Positions 4,889-5,363 of a stretch of 5,363 nt of DNA are shown here, one piece after another; position 1 is the stretch's first letter, and each line of letters opens with the position of its first letter. The notes below the pieces were generated by a model. That model worked only from the letters and a program-made list of their open reading frames with translations. It did not search any database and was not told where the DNA came from. Origin of the DNA: Clostridiaceae bacterium. GTDB taxonomy: Bacteria > Bacillota > Clostridia > Saccharofermentanales > Fastidiosipilaceae. Where the stretch lies: positions 1 through 5,363 of the forward strand of contig JAAYZH010000053.1 in assembly GCA_012514965.1 (NCBI GenBank). The letters run 5' to 3'. Made by a program: the position numbers and the translations under genes.

Positions 4889-5363
4889 ATGAAAAAAATA
4901 GCACCTGTAATCGAAGCGATGTCGAAGTATTACCACGGAGAACCGAAACGCATCAATCATTTCCTGAAGGTCTATGCGTTTGCGAAAACGATTGGCGAGC
5001 AGGAGGGTCTGGATGAAGTCAGCCAGGAAATTCTGGAAGTCGCCGCGGTGACCCACGACATCGGCATCAAGAACAGCGAAATTAAGTATGGCAGCGGTAT
5101 GGGTACGTATCAGCAAATTGAGGGTCCTCCGGAAGCGGAGGCGATGCTCACCGAGCTTGGTTATGACACTGCCCTGATCGAACGAGTATGCTGGCTGATT
5201 GCCCACCATCACACGTATAAAGATGTAGAGACGATGGATCATCAGATCCTTCTGGAGGCTGATTATCTCGTGAACTCGTTTGAGCAGAGCGATTCGCCTG
5301 AAGCCATAGGCAGTTTTGCTGCCAAAGTGTTCCGTACCGTGAGCGGCAGGCGCTTGTTGACAG
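4889..5363 (+). CDS. HD-domain phosphohydrolase, 3' end cut by window edge
   Basis: The ATG at 4889 follows TGGAGG by 6 nt, and the frame stays open for 158 codons to the window end. The protein is a small HD-superfamily metal-dependent phosphohydrolase. The metal ligands are visible: His24 (RINHFLKVY), the signature His56-Asp57 (THDIGIK), a histidine cluster at 106-108 (AHHHTY) and Asp125 (LEADYLVN). The segment EGPPEAEAMLTELGYD (78-93) resembles a compact single-domain HD family of about 165-170 residues that I recall from Clostridia, so only about ten residues should be missing. The substrate is unknown; HD proteins act on nucleotides, (p)ppGpp, cyclic dinucleotides or other phosphoesters. 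It has its own promoter and no evident link to the importer. It resembles no GGDEF, RelA or HD-GYP protein in this window. Confidence 0.88.
   Translation, partial: MKKIAPVIEAMSKYYHGEPKRINHFLKVYAFAKTIGEQEGLDEVSQEILEVAAVTHDIGIKNSEIKYGSGMGTYQQIEGPPEAEAMLTELGYDTALIERVCWLIAHHHTYKDVETMDHQILLEADYLVNSFEQSDSPEAIGSFAAKVFRTVSGRRLLT

Noticed and set aside
4850..5242. 130-codon minus-strand open frame
   Set aside because: It is antisense to the HD-domain gene, whose metal-binding residues and ribosome binding site are clear.
1..5363. CRISPR arrays, tRNA or rRNA genes, insertion sequences
   Set aside because: I saw no regularly spaced repeats, tRNA cloverleaf, rRNA core sequence or transposase in any frame.

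Overview
The window looks like a stretch of a Bacillota (Firmicutes) chromosome of medium GC. The evidence is the lipoprotein-type solute-binding protein, the LplB/YtcP-type permease pair, the strong AGGAGG-like ribosome binding sites and an HD-domain protein of a type I associate with Clostridia and relatives. I cannot choose between a Paenibacillus-like bacillus and a clostridium from sequence alone.

Layout. Positions 1-702 hold no convincing gene. The first 240 bases are rich in inverted repeats. Two hairpins (131-168 and 199-236) can also re-pair with each other, in an attenuator-like 1:2 / 2:3 / 3:4 topology. Positions 261-702 are an AT-richer leader with several operator-like repeats, including a cre-like site, an 18-bp TTGGT-N8-ACCAA element and an 8-bp long-range inverted repeat. 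I see no clear sigma-A promoter there.

Positions 703-4448 form a three-gene sugar-uptake operon, all on the plus strand: a 573-residue lipoprotein solute-binding protein (703-2424), an LplB-type permease (2520-3497) and a YtcP/LplC-type permease (3513-4448). The two permeases would form the heterodimeric membrane channel, and the lipoprotein would deliver an oligosaccharide or sugar derivative to it. No ATPase is encoded here, as is usual for this subfamily, which generally relies on a shared MsmX-like ATPase encoded elsewhere. Two hairpins sit between the binding-protein gene and the permease genes and probably help keep the binding protein in excess. A strong intrinsic terminator (4487-4523) closes the operon.

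Directly abutting and overlapping that terminator is the 3' part of a GNAT acetyltransferase gene (readable to 4822). It lacks its N-terminal half and a key glycine of its acetyl-CoA loop, so it looks like a gene remnant. An extended -10 promoter (4848-4856) then drives an HD-domain phosphohydrolase gene (4889 to the window end), which is cut by the right edge a few codons before its likely stop.

Most of the window is a recognisable transport operon. The parts least explained are the structured region at 1-240 and the operator-like repeats upstream of the operon.
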